Assembly: GCA_937907645.1 (NCBI GenBank)
Contig: CALCWV010000075.1
Location: 1 to 61,063, forward strand
Source: an uncultured Clostridia bacterium
Lineage (GTDB): Bacteria > Bacillota > Clostridia > Christensenellales > UBA1242
Direction: 5' to 3'
DNA: 61,063 bases
The notes beneath the pieces were generated by a model that saw nothing but the letters and a program-made list of their open reading frames with translations, was not told the origin of the DNA and ran no database searches. The position numbers and the translations under genes are program-made. Positions 48,201-52,657 of this stretch are shown piece after piece; positions within the stretch are counted from its first letter, which is position 1; the number at the start of each line of letters is the position of its first letter.

Positions 48201-49688
48201 GATATTCTCTTCTGCTCTCTCTGAGATAAATCTAACTTTGATATTTCCAGTTGCAGCCGAGCCAGCCATGATAAATAATTCTGAGTTGTTGCTGATTGGA
48301 TTACTCTTCCAAATATTTCCATTCTTTGTGAACTCTACACTTACTCCATTGAGTGTAACTTTGATGTATCCTGATAGGTTATTTTGAGTTGCTGCTTCTG
48401 AACAATCAATTTCCATGAAGAAGTTTGACTCGCTTGGAAGAACTGTGTCTGGCTTCAACTGAACGTTGAACCATCTTCCCTTCCCATTTGCATAAGCTTG
48501 ATATAACTCATAAGTTGCCCCGTCTGGAACTAATCCTTCGTCTGATGTAACAACGATATTGTCAACAACATCGCTGACAGCAAATCTAACAGCATCGCTT
48601 TCAATCACTTTGTCGAAATATACATATTCCATTTCGAATCTAACTTCAGCTACTGAAGGATCGAAGTCCTTCTTTCCGCTAACTCTGTAGATATATTCAT
48701 TTCCATTCTTTGTTTCTAGTGGAACAGCAAGACAATCGTCTGTTAGAACTCCGTTAACATAGACATATGGTGTTATTTTGAAGTCATAGCTTGTATTAAC
48801 TGTAAATCTAATGTATGCTTCCTTCTCTTCAACGGCGTCGTTATTTCTAACGATAGAAATTGTATTTGTAATTGCCTGAGCAACTGATGTGCTATTTCTT
48901 CCAAAGTAGAAGTTGCCAAATCCGTCATTTACTGTATTTAAAACTTCGAGGTTTACTTCAGCTGTTAGGAATCTTGAATTTGCGATCAAAGCAATTTCGC
49001 TTCCAACATAGTTTTGTGAAACAAGCAAAGTTTTGTTATCTTTAATTGTTGCAACTACTTCAGCTGTTGCATTGAGTAAATCAATTCTTCCTTCTGCTGC
49101 GTTTTCTAGTTTTATGTATGATCCATCAGCAGTGTTAAAATCCCATGTGATTTCTTTTCTGTTGCTTTCTCCTCCGTTACGTGATTGCATTTCCAAGAAT
49201 CTGTCACTTCTAAGTTCTAATTCTTTTCCAATTTCAACAAACTGTGTTTTCTTTTGTCCTTCAAGGTTTTCTTTTTGTGTGAGTGAAACTAAATCGCTGT
49301 AAACATAGACATTGATTGTTACAGGATCGGCTGAGCCAGACCAACTGTTCAAAATTAATTGAGCTTGTCCTTCGCTTTGAGCTGTGAGAGTTATTACAGA
49401 TTGATCTTCGCTTGCACTGTAGTTAGTGTTTACTTGAACAATGCTTTCATAGTTGTTTGAGACTTTTACTCTTCCGTCATTGGCATTTAAAACTTTAGCG
49501 TTAACGGTCGCGGTGTGCACATCGCCTTCGTTAAGACTTAGTTCAATGTAATTTTCCTTATCTTCGGATGTAACGAAATAATCAGAGGAAACTTGAATCT
49601 CCCCTTTTAACTCTTCGCCACACGCTACAAAAACAAAGCTGCCTAATAATAAAAACGCACCAAATAATGAGAAAATAAATCTTTTCAT
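30270..49688 (-). CDS. Giant surface lipoprotein, about 6,472 aa, Ig-like plus GLUG repeats and Gly-rich tail
   Basis: One uninterrupted frame of 19.4 kb. Start set at 49688: an ATAGGAG site precedes it, and it begins a lipoprotein signal peptide ending FVAC (Cys23). Upstream in-frame starts would bury that signal. Layout: beta-rich Ig-like region (~25-1,000); blocks opening with the 'dl..i.....Y.L.nDI.L' pattern near residues 1,015, 2,155, 2,630 and 4,765, each followed by GLUG-type repeats (GGIVG, GGIIG, AGLVG with I.N spacing); further Ig-like stretches between blocks; and a collagen-like Gly-X-Y-rich segment at about 6,210-6,330 before a final ~140-residue beta-rich end. No sortase signal or enzymatic motif was seen. 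Several in-frame tandem micro-duplications occur. Same family architecture as the protein at 9158-19303. A surface adhesin or fibre role is inferred. Confidence 0.88.
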   Translation of the reverse strand: MKRFIFSLFGAFLLLGSFVFVACGEELKGEIQVSSDYFVTSEDKENYIELSLNEGDVHTATVNAKVLNANDGRVKVSNNYESIVQVNTNYSASEDQSVITLTAQSEGQAQLILNSWSGSADPVTINVYVYSDLVSLTQKENLEGQKKTQFVEIGKELELRSDRFLEMQSRNGGESNRKEITWDFNTADGSYIKLENAAEGRIDLLNATAEVVATIKDNKTLLVSQNYVGSEIALIANSRFLTAEVNLEVLNTVNDGFGNFYFGRNSTSVAQAITNTISIVRNNDAVEEKEAYIRFTVNTSYDFKITPYVYVNGVLTDDCLAVPLETKNGNEYIYRVSGKKDFDPSVAEVRFEMEYVYFDKVIESDAVRFAVSDVVDNIVVTSDEGLVPDGATYELYQAYANGKGRWFNVQLKPDTVLPSESNFFMEIDCSEAATQNNLSGYIKVTLNGVSVEFTKNGNIWKSNPISNNSELFIMAGSAATGNIKVRFISERAEENIRKEVNFECVKAPSSITVQEDAVGYLATNVYNSRAFEVSVGGISTAQGLYLDFDRTLPIEESGITYENGKIKFSITNTALRFEKSEIKITLCHKNGMRADRDIILNTFVPLEEAKITVDPTTLTGVSSYTLSSGSLSALVATLGSSVKLNFNIKGVYTDLTIEDEMGALDNTWFNRTSNVLFAKQETAEAKTITFTFKGYDMDHEEVSKICSFTYEVYVPVTTMKANATTVDMVSEDSLSVEDSAKSVQHVIVNLRTDNNKVTYTDLGLFKISLGGDSFTLGSESEYAFSGDSYSYTVDNVKVENNQLSFDVHAKSTNGYGITRNTLNVEYTKFNLTFRLALTLNVKNATRISELVWENEVDSIYLDTSATDINDRNFVFITTSKPDDAYNKEIAYKFVPDNGTSASVLSIKDNIVSISSNLVTGGTGYVYMLPKDAIKNIQGIESIPYFSNESGQYVLSYVALSDIGNQYSALASNNSVFLAGLNADGSKNYVNLNKVIKKIRVIIADGQSEETAYRIYSEDQLKNISLSKHYILMNDITLENWASLGEFRGSLSGYVKESDRLTGNSSDVTITFAGTSNPLFAEISNKGSVKNLTFKGDVQDAFVAKLNKGTIENVKIDVRLVKDKEGNTRVAPSTVTAEDTVKGDAGAIASQNSGTINKAYVYGPAILGASAGGIAGANSGTISNSFVELYNFGDSVTSKITGETDGFAGGFVGRGTGTIENSYVYDYDLSTTGLSKITANGENARVGAMIGQDEGSTIKNSFAVANLNVYAGNKTNEELTASITDSYISYYEETKYTSTAPTSRNNDTSENWIFKGETNFQEYVNKGFAHLKFYQSNIINVADLSVQSIDGKVLSVDDYSGILMRTNITAALVSLSNGEKNRLEDANKISFSDLFGCEDSNDITVTSSDTDVVDVTSNSIVIKGTTTEEITLTVYSKKDYSKSQEFKFVVINTISNFKNDVTGNVLNLQVGNTASINYTIKSSIYLGTSKVYDLVQDNYEITADHNGITEKTEEGADFTPDNNNIDFTITGFTGTVAATNKEEVGSYSLKATLSVKGLANAYNDKIKESFEDTFTLKTFKGARHIGVSNSQIVIYPSTTSSVNVTLTTDNVDGDAILFKIVKDLENVDGTTLAVSEKSINEFTTFMDADVNKIKVLKANKGNSKQEYVLTVSIDENYKNKISEEETFYMIISSQSGTADNENFVVTIKLEPQDINHIDMTSYLHSNPTVEGNTTVYHRKNQISSMLSPGNFSYMVIGVDPTYSYYEYFTIGAESSEGYYLNLTKMVPWGGTLDAYTIDNSNEFSYLGNSIQVNPNKINGRPEQYIFRVYASKSITQDCIIPLTITFYGKNGEQLDTASYAYNITYQKPAEIEVNPEQNGSPVLAKGSSIPVKISLGKDQTLSREDIGLSGVKSGITIGEILGPFYNADGSKYYTTSVRANLTAAINGGTQGLGNFQVYARVSRFVNGVKEIEETRSTLTLVDFSLSSSTTEIEIYKDAIHDFELTYTFDPIEYADNEDSDIVKKLNLAREEFASKGYYLNNDEAFSINTEKGQDGDIQGIAVTERMYIEEGNNSTRVRFVDGVADCGKFKLTYDETTKKMTITGVATTDEPVRLKLVNRIYTNKLSSSYNEISCYYNISVTVYTDEEDNLLSISSAEDFLNIPNNATAENYILTNDIELVNYTPIDTSKIEMLDGNGYTINITSFNLEKGSTSIARALFSSVTSNTTLKNIRVNYYYGGQIDIDVSSRDGFSEIQVAGFAIDNAGIIYNCEVVCLPYYSSTLSYTDVNKLGLNVSLIRLKAEYILPNGTDINSEVAGFVINNTGVITNSRVGGDSVLVLNNDGQNASSEDLGTFNIIAQGRVSGFVSQNSGVITSSSANRVQITNKAQNINFFTSGFASSNSGRISTSFVQGTETTTGDDRTDKSLCLNGTSISSNGYVAGFVSNNTGSIDNSYSNIAIKGLNADEKLSYYAAGFVYQNSGRIELSYASCRMEGANISQSNFSGVGVKGESLNTGTIEKCYYNAKDSNLTEDVENAMQTGATLARNPSSETQFYGFSFATELDSNDGIWYIGNDGLLTLTEPNQITFSHRERIATTINGSSKYPYVSINGDDAFKYGGKKNPVIIRSAEEFDLAMGNPEAGTNLKNLVTGSYVNGVYRLVSTVDLSDLKVGEEEINLSSTNKTFRGVLDGNGFTIKNIAISAKRTENVLESVGLFSKIENGSIYNLKLEIQNVTATNSALVGGLAGTMTGNSRLINIAVTQVVPTGTGVSANTFGVKGDNLVGGLVGAVFGEAKITNVSITDPIVQSAYYDEKHSIKTDGFYDSQTIYDSQTITKEAFSYRKVRQELYNSERNFQDSISKLSFAGGLFGYIDAFKPSLRDSFNMETVSDNGYSITNLKGYNTANIRGEIVGGLVGFAGITSNVKDAGFIFTSSDETTNIISYNGAAGGVFGYTVSIIKQIYAEYDSETQDAIEDNLANYYGGSTSVERGYSEIFIDTSSWNVGAGDYIENKPEYIGGLIGYQKYGKLIASYSKINVIAGTDGCVAGGVVGRVGNPTPQSAWNENPINNDGVSGTSTTVLLNEVYSSGDVRGVVGSKFTAGGIVGSIAGNAKLSLTAVNSVNFFGISEYNQVDYQGDNSTYSLAKLEIYALVGERETDKEGKGAELNSILTLSQALAQQANQSEASEKHIGYVSSMNYKGITVDILPYPGFDKVKAKAEGKNDKQPLSKNLIEISPLSKITSRKTGYIEMNGYFLNSGNWSTDNWRQDLTDLYPKIKFVEILDVVYLDQYNIDETLILMRSSAKEIRVRGLDKSKTTQGPINLTEDQYQALLGIDNFAGRLIGGWDADGESDLSMIDTVPIVLDGKNLMFKRLGAGTVFKNLKIVYASGVKADGITFEDLDEIKQTGSTFIEQEVNECRFENVTFDYSKVGQISLTYAGTDNNYTAGLICPSAKSTSFIKVKFELGNNGGEGNYINVEYPASSNTTGGLPVESKIKSTKFGLLAGSILQANQYRTMEITEIDVHAQGKTTISLSGASDGYTVSPNEIFAGIYAGEIGDTNATQVTPASVNLTTKDIWSDNDGTNATSIEFNIVTKGSKLYLGGYVGKADIQTLVLKKEEKEDHPLNLDIITPQKETVDTTIYLGGMFGSLTANTISGTRAGISTSIRYNAINNDSKNSNKVAFGGLVGELGTPDEAINRFNIEVLGDLSFAVASANSKDGHITAEEIYIAGLIGNANVSSEFNFEAENINSSLGHLNNNDRYNFGLISSGEKTFISGGIGNIQHTVVKASQGNGSNATEKQYEADENSNLNITITLASFNSNIYKDTDNNPIEILSSGNVYTGGMFGKVFAKNLTIEKGTISHNENISANKSTFAGALGGDINLAGQFKLNTESSNADDKYTIESNIALNMSNNEDARVAGLVGSLSTDKLEMTSDSIKGINGNVTLKGQIKDLYAGSVFGSLTATACEEIANSSDLTISGNIVSDATIKFAHIGALAGSATGSATGAVNIGNNLTIDNFTVGKTANPINLTKDSIKNSYTENEIAPLSAGTIYAGGLIGQNSASVTVGGAEFTGNSKIALSATDNTYFGGLIGTTEGGNVSVTNFQNRGMLALTSSASSDYVGGVVGEAATSATIGISNAFVDANFFVNAENLTAGGIVGHISSARGEGITNSVFGGAFKVYGANLTSGTHTFGGIVGKDEGSSTINVTNNASYGDYIITYSGNAQKLSTFTFGGIVGYSKNLSIQGNLSLTTCNNDRIAKTEANDRIAETEANDRRHAILGALGEGTTTWDASNLYSHAVTLTTDDKSYKDNDNNDVMIGTDVGYNNTYAPSGTYRGYGSKYEGDYEIDGVNISELINNHSLISLITDKINDGSGLNLGITFNKGHKLNPITIGSTGADTTGADYNSTTVEVDNNSTLEKSTLNGVTYYVLKEDLTSANQIQVSPKNDCKLAIVGDARTVAFGTEQSAATTTYIAHELAQNEFISSIRLTANIETDSGVNGGLLNVMTGGTLYAVAVYGNISVGGTGAINLAPIVGNLKSGLIDESVAGANVLYRAGVGKDESGNDKTNTSAGGGEVAGFATLSDHNGEPITIRNSYSTGRVSTYINATTYGFIDGSSNGNVNVSNCYTISQIDWHDYVNGQTEPAAFNFGTAAYTNCWYDVNATEYSKTETGVTEKTTSAVTVDFAGVQSSTPGTGWTASEDYNFGYQTRNFGFLKQSSYATKTETAGADRYAQTKYTYTPKSWDEFTYGDNDFMIVPNAGKLAQISKLTNGRYVLTNDLELEKANLQGIELGSFSGTLDGQEYTIDYELSDDANSTTNKPLFTTLSGSVRNLRLMNVNINTSSDGVNIGSLAEKLTSSDSKIYNVVASGFINIPSNQNGGAHDVGGIVGYSRGNSSIEYCKNYVKVKSEALKSRVGGIIGNANGALTLSNCINYAPIQNDSTYYDGIRDCYTGGIIGKAAGINISYCGNTNSVIAGYVIDTDKDGGYVAGGIVGYVASGSVKNCYNTAMIKAGNKKSTKESYAGGIVGKADDGTFSNLYNAGVIEALGKNIEEEQIEKVRGQVDKNKLSGDVTIKIIDAKINVYAGGIIANNYNRCSSYKSDGLVLRNGIYEILEKGTTYFYDWGSGTKLKDYKGMSISFNASDVNITGYDELGYPSSFCVTGNRTITYGQVDTTHVFNTGVSKDANIMVSNQTIISETRYLKGTESYYEKSKITNEGTLTKEECEKLLKLNVDKTEDLKETSVGGKFTAIIKDSKGLEKTINNQYKVVDIEIDESYQNDIKKAIEEANYTPTISIENKNSQDYEIIDNKIVKKENKYYLRIGLLNKKEDSQDVNVNIIYNLTFVKADESVTINLSATNIVVDGENIKLYLSELQRSQLYENGSYLVTFTEKLNPDVKKSFDSKYEDGILHVIGAIKEGELGKNVTAKEISDTYNISYYGSGIEKSLSFEDNYTLSSKSDYAEIENTKSEFEKTSFTTGGQYKTLSNVNNKYIAYSNGNFNDSLINKYLYETGTYGDENNKIESIDLPNSELWTQKTYQKNLDGSLTITGIIENGDTKYEMDITCYINKKFVSTGEGTFILKDCDGQVVFKISYDTLVGAWLRSSIPVYVKFQRDDNYGKLGDGEGNFKYPTFKTTITTEKGATYTGTQVDQCIYDENISIGGFSYQTWHYESSINRTLTKIENSYTFTKAKDSIAVYEISDNYGNKKTYFDNSNNTSYTLDYSFSYSNPVTNVQLKFTTRSYKLYTETANYTYYLSVDPEMINERTSFTANVSQSNLVLIDNDNNEIKGSNGKITISNQDYAYFINGDKYILINQSTGEIINSNTEAYEIEEDGDKYTSNRVVITIGNDKYVCGSVNENVNSKLKTEKISISSKEAAAGTKEDPLAVEIDEVKYEFTYIDGKLAKVGTNSNVKFDNNNANTVLIKSIPYYYLIEEVNQDGMKQYKLTLSTIKFEVSFEKYSVNNYSIEVKVDNLSKSSDFTISYVESEVDVPYGDYIKEVQTRPETSYEFSEDGKKLSLIPNSDEDQEVEITFKYKTHNEYFSENTGESPYMSNISGKASYQNTSNSYEIIIFKSDININDNVKSIIKSKIIGNKYFLNFATNENYLINGIDTSEGEINDLNFAGAVVNDGTSDLSLINMGATKISGAKTFGSITSLNDITRDVYLFGNTGSGASSFVNYSRFKDDYDGTQINNLIKFDGISVNYGLIVGFDGKDGEDGESGETNNGRNGQSIGNAELENKGVLKAGLEGNGGHGMDGELGKDHTSSDQPKCGGKGQAGGLKGAPGEVSAKSSSGAIVTLKSGRNGWNGNNGHGGVDLSGSNFKFGVDEYKGVEVIGVEEISVKVSTFDYNSQNDETKEYADKSLKLYWDPALINDNRTYIRGRSHETYIFGRNGRIAANTFYCLPSRVAYNAFLYNSSNQLDRDGIVNFYNIYLYNDFSVHTYTIEATYFRKVNDVSKINASVGGDNI
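30700..31060 (-). other. Collagen-like Gly-rich segment encoded near the 3' end of the giant gene
   Basis: The encoded protein shows repeated Gly-X-Y runs such as GKDGEDGESGE, GNGGHGMDGELGKD and GKGQAGG, then GRNGWNGNNGHGG. It is broken by short non-Gly stretches and is unlike the Ser/Thr/Asn-rich beta repeats before it. Confidence 0.7.
36864..36926. repeat. 27-bp tandem repeat inside the giant gene
   Basis: Units at 36864-36890 and 36891-36917 plus a 9-bp partial copy. They differ at few positions and encode a repeated nonapeptide DRIAETEAN / DRIAKTEAN. Confidence 0.9.
37675..37698. repeat. 12-bp exact tandem repeat inside the giant gene
   Basis: CCCGTAGCCGAT occurs twice in tandem (37675-37686 and 37687-37698), encoding a repeated Gly-Ser-Ala-Thr tetrapeptide. 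Confidence 0.9.
41193..41228. repeat. 18-bp exact tandem repeat inside the giant gene
   Basis: TATAGTCTGGCTATCGTA occurs twice head to tail (41193-41210 and 41211-41228), encoding a duplicated YDSQTI hexapeptide. Confidence 0.9.
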
Positions 49689-49769
49689 TTTCGCTCCTAT
49701 TTTATTATTTTTATTTTGAAAAATATTAGTCATAACTCTCACCTTTTTTCAACCTTTTTTTACAGAATA

Positions 49770-49799
49770 ATTTTACAATATTTTGTCATTAAATGTCAA
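49770..49799 (-). promoter_or_regulatory. Promoter of the 19.4-kb lipoprotein gene
   Basis: Minus strand: TTGACA (49794-49799), 18-nt spacer, TAAAAT (49770-49775). The predicted leader is about 75 nt. Placed back to back with the ttcA-like promoter in a 246-bp divergent spacer. Confidence 0.75.
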
Positions 49800-49890
49800 A
49801 TGAATGACAAAAAAATAAATAATATATATAAAAATAAAATATCAATTTTTTTCGGCAATAAATCTTCCTGATTTTTTTGTCGAATTTTTA

Positions 49891-49919
49891 TTGATTTTTC
49901 CACGAAAATATATTAAAAT
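49891..49919 (+). promoter_or_regulatory. Promoter of the TtcA-like gene
   Basis: TTGATT (49891-49896), 17-nt spacer, TAAAAT (49914-49919). Only about 9 nt of leader is predicted before the ATG at 49935, with no clear ribosome site. Confidence 0.75.
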
Positions 49920-49934
49920 AACCTTGGTGTTTTT

Positions 49935-50654
49935 ATGAGAAAAATTTTAAGTTTAATAAGAAAACTATGTAGCGAACAAAAGTTAATAGAGGATGGAGAC
50001 AAAATTGCTGTCGGACTTTCGGGCGGAAAGGACAGTCTTCTTTTGCTGACAGCTTTGAAAAGACTTCAATCGTTTTATGATAAGAAATTTGACCTTATTG
50101 CTGTGTCAATAGACCTTTCAAATGGCGAAATGGACTTCTCAAAAATCAAAGAATATTGCAAGAAAATAGATGTTCCTTTTTACAAGAAAATTACGAATGT
50201 TTTTGAGATAATTTTTGATATAAGAAAGGAGAAAAATCCCTGTAGTTTATGTGCAAATCTAAGACGCGGGCTTGTTAACTCTTACGCTAAAGAATTGGGT
50301 TGCAATAAAGTAGCTTTAGGACACCATATGGACGACCTAATTGAAACTTTTGTTATGTCACTATTCTTTGAGGGAAGATTATCAACTTTCCAGCCTTCAA
50401 CATATCTTTCAAGAACGGATATAACTGTAATTAGGCCAATGCTATTTATAACTGAAAATGAGATAATTGAAAATTCTAAAGATCTCCCAGTTGTGAAGAA
50501 TGTTTGCCCTGCCGACAAGCACACTCAGAGAGAAAAAGTGAAGGAATTGCTAAAACTCCTAGACGAAAATTATGATGACGCAAAGAAAAAAATATTCACT
50601 GCAATAACTCATCCAGAAAGATTTAATTTATGGCAAGAAATAAATAAAAAATAA
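49935..50654 (+). CDS. TtcA-like tRNA 2-thiolation enzyme (ATP-pyrophosphatase family)
   Basis: A 239-residue PP-loop ATPase. The ATP-binding motif SGGKDS is at residues 29-34. Cys103 and Cys106 form the NPCSLC motif, and Cys191 lies in the 'CP.....QRE' segment, matching the three cysteines that hold the iron-sulfur cluster in TtcA. TtcA proteins thiolate cytidine 32 of some tRNAs; related PP-loop enzymes have other substrates, so the exact tRNA target is not certain. The protein is shorter than E. coli TtcA. It has its own promoter with a very short leader, and a terminator overlapping the stop. Confidence 0.85.
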   Translation: MRKILSLIRKLCSEQKLIEDGDKIAVGLSGGKDSLLLLTALKRLQSFYDKKFDLIAVSIDLSNGEMDFSKIKEYCKKIDVPFYKKITNVFEIIFDIRKEKNPCSLCANLRRGLVNSYAKELGCNKVALGHHMDDLIETFVMSLFFEGRLSTFQPSTYLSRTDITVIRPMLFITENEIIENSKDLPVVKNVCPADKHTQREKVKELLKLLDENYDDAKKKIFTAITHPERFNLWQEINKK

Positions 50655-50677
50655 TACACAAAAAGTATTATTTTTTT
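50649..50677 (+). terminator. Terminator of the TtcA-like gene
   Basis: AAATAATAC (50649-50657) pairs with GTATTATTT (50665-50673), followed by a T run. The stem includes the stop codon. Confidence 0.8.
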
Positions 50678-50811
50678 ATAAAATAATGCATATTCTACGT
50701 TTTTAATTTTTAATTAAATAATTATGAATTAATTTGATATTTTTTTTACATTAAATTAATCATTTTTTAATAATTAATTAAAATCGCGATATATGCTTGT
50801 TTTTTATTTAT

Positions 50812-51066
50812 TTAATCATTTTCTTGCAAATATTTTTGCCTTGTTGCCTCCCCTCCTCTGAGGTGTTTTTCATTAAAATTCATTACCAAGATTTTGCTTA
50901 CTTCCTTCCAAAGCTTTGGGCTAATTTTCTTTAATCTCTTTGATACATCGAGGTGAGCTGTGCTCTTACTCACACCAAATATCTTTGCTGTTTCTCTAAT
51001 TGTTTGTCCGGTCTCTCTTATATAGCTTCCAATAAGCAAAGCTCTTTCTTTTATAGTCTTATTCAC
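50812..51066 (-). CDS. spoIIID: Sporulation transcriptional regulator SpoIIID
   Basis: An 84-residue DNA-binding protein of the mother-cell sporulation programme. The helix-turn-helix lies at about residues 22-45 (TIRETAKIFGVSKSTAHLDV) and the family C-terminal signature HLRGGEATRQKY is intact. The start is GTG, supported by GGAGGT 4 nt upstream. A TTGACA with a suboptimal downstream ATACAA sits upstream; the ATACAA also resembles the sigma-E -10 (CATACAAT), but no good sigma-E -35 was seen. It lies next to acpP and the spoIIQ-like gene, consistent with clostridial spoIIQ-spoIIID clustering. Confidence 0.95.
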   Translation of the reverse strand: MNKTIKERALLIGSYIRETGQTIRETAKIFGVSKSTAHLDVSKRLKKISPKLWKEVSKILVMNFNEKHLRGGEATRQKYLQEND

Positions 51067-51135
51067 GACAACCTCCGTTGTATTAATCTATTCAAACGGA
51101 TGTCAAATTATGTCGTTTTTTGATTTTTTGACAAG

Positions 51136-51159
51136 AAAAAAGGCACTCGAGAGAGTACC
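51136..51159 (-). terminator. Terminator of acpP
   Basis: GGCACTC (51142-51148) pairs with GAGTACC (51153-51159), one G.U pair, with a six-U run on the minus-strand transcript. Confidence 0.85.
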
Positions 51160-51175
51160 CGTCCTTTTTACTTAA

Positions 51176-51406
51176 TTATTTGTTTTCATCAATAAATTTA
51201 ACGATATCAGCGATTGTTTTCATTCCGCTAATTTTTTCGTCAGGAATTGAAATTCCAAACTCGTCTTCCAAGGTCATAACCATTTCAACTAAATCTATTG
51301 AGTCTGCATTTAAATCTTTAACTATATCTGCATTATCTGAAATGCTATCTACTGGTATACATAAATGATCAGCCACTAAACCTTTAACTTTTTCTAACGT
51401 TGTCAT
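51176..51406 (-). CDS. acpP: Acyl carrier protein
   Basis: A 76-residue carrier of growing fatty acyl chains. Ser36 in the motif NADSIDLVEMVM is the 4'-phosphopantetheine attachment site, followed by the acidic helix II and EFGISIPDE. Length and charge are typical. The AGGAGG site is 7 nt from the ATG. It has its own strong promoter and terminator, so it is monocistronic here rather than in a fab operon. Confidence 0.97.
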   Translation of the reverse strand: MTTLEKVKGLVADHLCIPVDSISDNADIVKDLNADSIDLVEMVMTLEDEFGISIPDEKISGMKTIADIVKFIDENK

Positions 51407-51427
51407 TTTTTCCTCCTAGATGAATAT

Positions 51428-51456
51428 ATCTTATCACAATCAAAGGCAAAAATCAA
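51428..51456 (-). promoter_or_regulatory. Promoter of acpP
   Basis: Minus strand: TTGATT (51451-51456), 17-nt spacer, TAAGAT (51428-51433). Confidence 0.8.
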
Positions 51457-51464
51457 CTTATTAT

Positions 51465-51493
51465 AAAAAAAAGTTGAAATGAATTCAACTTTT
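51465..51493 (-). terminator. Terminator of the spoIIQ-like operon
   Basis: AAAAGTTGAA (51469-51478) pairs with TTCAACTTTT (51484-51493), with a long U run on the minus strand. Confidence 0.85.
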
Positions 51494-51497
51494 ATAT

Positions 51498-52166
51498 CTA
51501 TTTGTTTTGTAAATCTAAATAATTATTTGGGTCAACTTTCTTGTTATCCTTCAAGAGAGTAAATTCTAAGTGGTTGCCGTATTTGCTTGAAGCACTAGCC
51601 ATGCTTGAAGCAACGCCAAGCTTATCCCCTTTCTTAACTGTATCCCCTGCCTTAACTAGAACTTTGTCGTTTAGTGAAGCGTAGCAACTAACAAAGCCGT
51701 CATCATGTTGAACTTTGACAACATATCCTGTTAAATAATCATAGTCAACAGATAAAACTTTTCCGTCCAAAACTGAATATACATTTAAATCACTAGATGT
51801 CATATCGATATAGAAATGAGCTTCCCATCTATCTAAAGTCGCGTTATATTCCAGCTTTTTATCTGTAAAGTCTTTTATAATTGTTGCGTTTTGCATTGGG
51901 AGACCAAACGTTAATGGGTCAGTATCAACTGGCTCATCTGTCTTCCCTGGGTCGCTATCATCCGGCTCCTTATCTGGCTCTTGATTCTCTTTGTCATTGT
52001 CCTTGTTCTTGTCGTCATTTGAAACATCCACAACACTTTGATTTGAGTTATGTGAATAAACAACTCCAAGAGAAACCCCTATTACTACAATTAAGATTCC
52101 TGCAAAGATATACGCTCCATATCTTCTCATAAAATCCATAAATTTATTACTTTTTTTCGCTTCCAT
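51498..52166 (-). CDS. spoIIQ: SpoIIQ-like membrane protein with degenerate LytM (M23) domain
   Basis: A 222-residue type II membrane protein: one transmembrane helix (about 19-38), an acidic Asp/Glu/Lys/Pro linker (about 45-84), then an M23/LytM domain. Of the usual catalytic residues, His117 and Asp121 (HFYID) and His199 are present. The active-site His of the YxHL motif is Ser164 (YASL), and the second His of HxH is Glu201 (HLEF), so endopeptidase activity is probably lost. In sporulating Firmicutes SpoIIQ pairs with SpoIIIAH across the engulfing membranes. Start set at the ATG with GGAGGT upstream, nine codons after an alternative. Its place near spoIIID and downstream of a forespore-type promoter supports the call. 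Confidence 0.8.
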   Translation of the reverse strand: MEAKKSNKFMDFMRRYGAYIFAGILIVVIGVSLGVVYSHNSNQSVVDVSNDDKNKDNDKENQEPDKEPDDSDPGKTDEPVDTDPLTFGLPMQNATIIKDFTDKKLEYNATLDRWEAHFYIDMTSSDLNVYSVLDGKVLSVDYDYLTGYVVKVQHDDGFVSCYASLNDKVLVKAGDTVKKGDKLGVASSMASASSKYGNHLEFTLLKDNKKVDPNNYLDLQNK

Positions 52167-52217
52167 TATTACCTCCAAAAACTTTATTGACACATTTTGT
52201 TTTTCTATACATAATTT

Positions 52218-52652
52218 TTAAAAACCCGTAAGTATCATGGGAAATCCAGCTATTATTCTATCTCCTTGCACCACAATTTGTGTGTTTATTCTCTTGTTAT
52301 TTGATAACACAAAGCCGTCATATTGCGTAGTAAAGCCATAAATTATCTCCTTATCATTGATTTTCTCTGTTCTATCAACAATGAGGTTCAACTGATCTTT
52401 TAATCTATCTAATTCACTGTTTAAGTAAAGGACAATTCCCTTCGGTTTTACTTTGTTTGCTTCTTCGCTTGAATTAAATAAAACGTAATTGTAGCTCGCT
52501 GTTTTGAGCGAATCAAACTCTTCCACTTCCTCGTCCGTTACTATACATATTTTTTCAATGCCGTCCAATGATAAAACCCTGCTTGGTTCGTTTTTTATAA
52601 ACCACCCTATGGCCAGCGGGACTATTAAAAAAAGTAGCAATAATTTTTTCAT
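52218..52652 (-). CDS. Uncharacterised membrane-anchored protein, probable sporulation gene
   Basis: A 144-residue protein with an N-terminal transmembrane segment or signal anchor (residues ~3-18) and a mixed alpha/beta extracytoplasmic part ending QIVVQGDRIIAGFPMILTGF. I do not recognise the family with confidence; the ending faintly recalls the C-terminus of YwmB sporulation proteins. It lies directly upstream of the spoIIQ-like gene (51 nt apart), probably in the same transcript, and behind a sequence matching the sigma-F consensus. No good ribosome site precedes the ATG. Confidence 0.6.
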   Translation of the reverse strand: MKKLLLLFLIVPLAIGWFIKNEPSRVLSLDGIEKICIVTDEEVEEFDSLKTASYNYVLFNSSEEANKVKPKGIVLYLNSELDRLKDQLNLIVDRTEKINDKEIIYGFTTQYDGFVLSNNKRINTQIVVQGDRIIAGFPMILTGF

Positions 52653-52657
52653 ATCAT

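Noticed and set aside
30270..49688. CRISPR-like or transposon repeats in the giant gene
   Set aside because: Repeats are protein-level GLUG and Ig-like motifs with diverged DNA and no regular spacer pattern. The exact tandem copies are short, in frame and local.
49689..49742. Upstream starts for the giant lipoprotein at 49742 or 49733
   Set aside because: They would place 15-18 residues before the lipoprotein signal peptide. The ATG at 49688 has a better ribosome site and a normal n-region.
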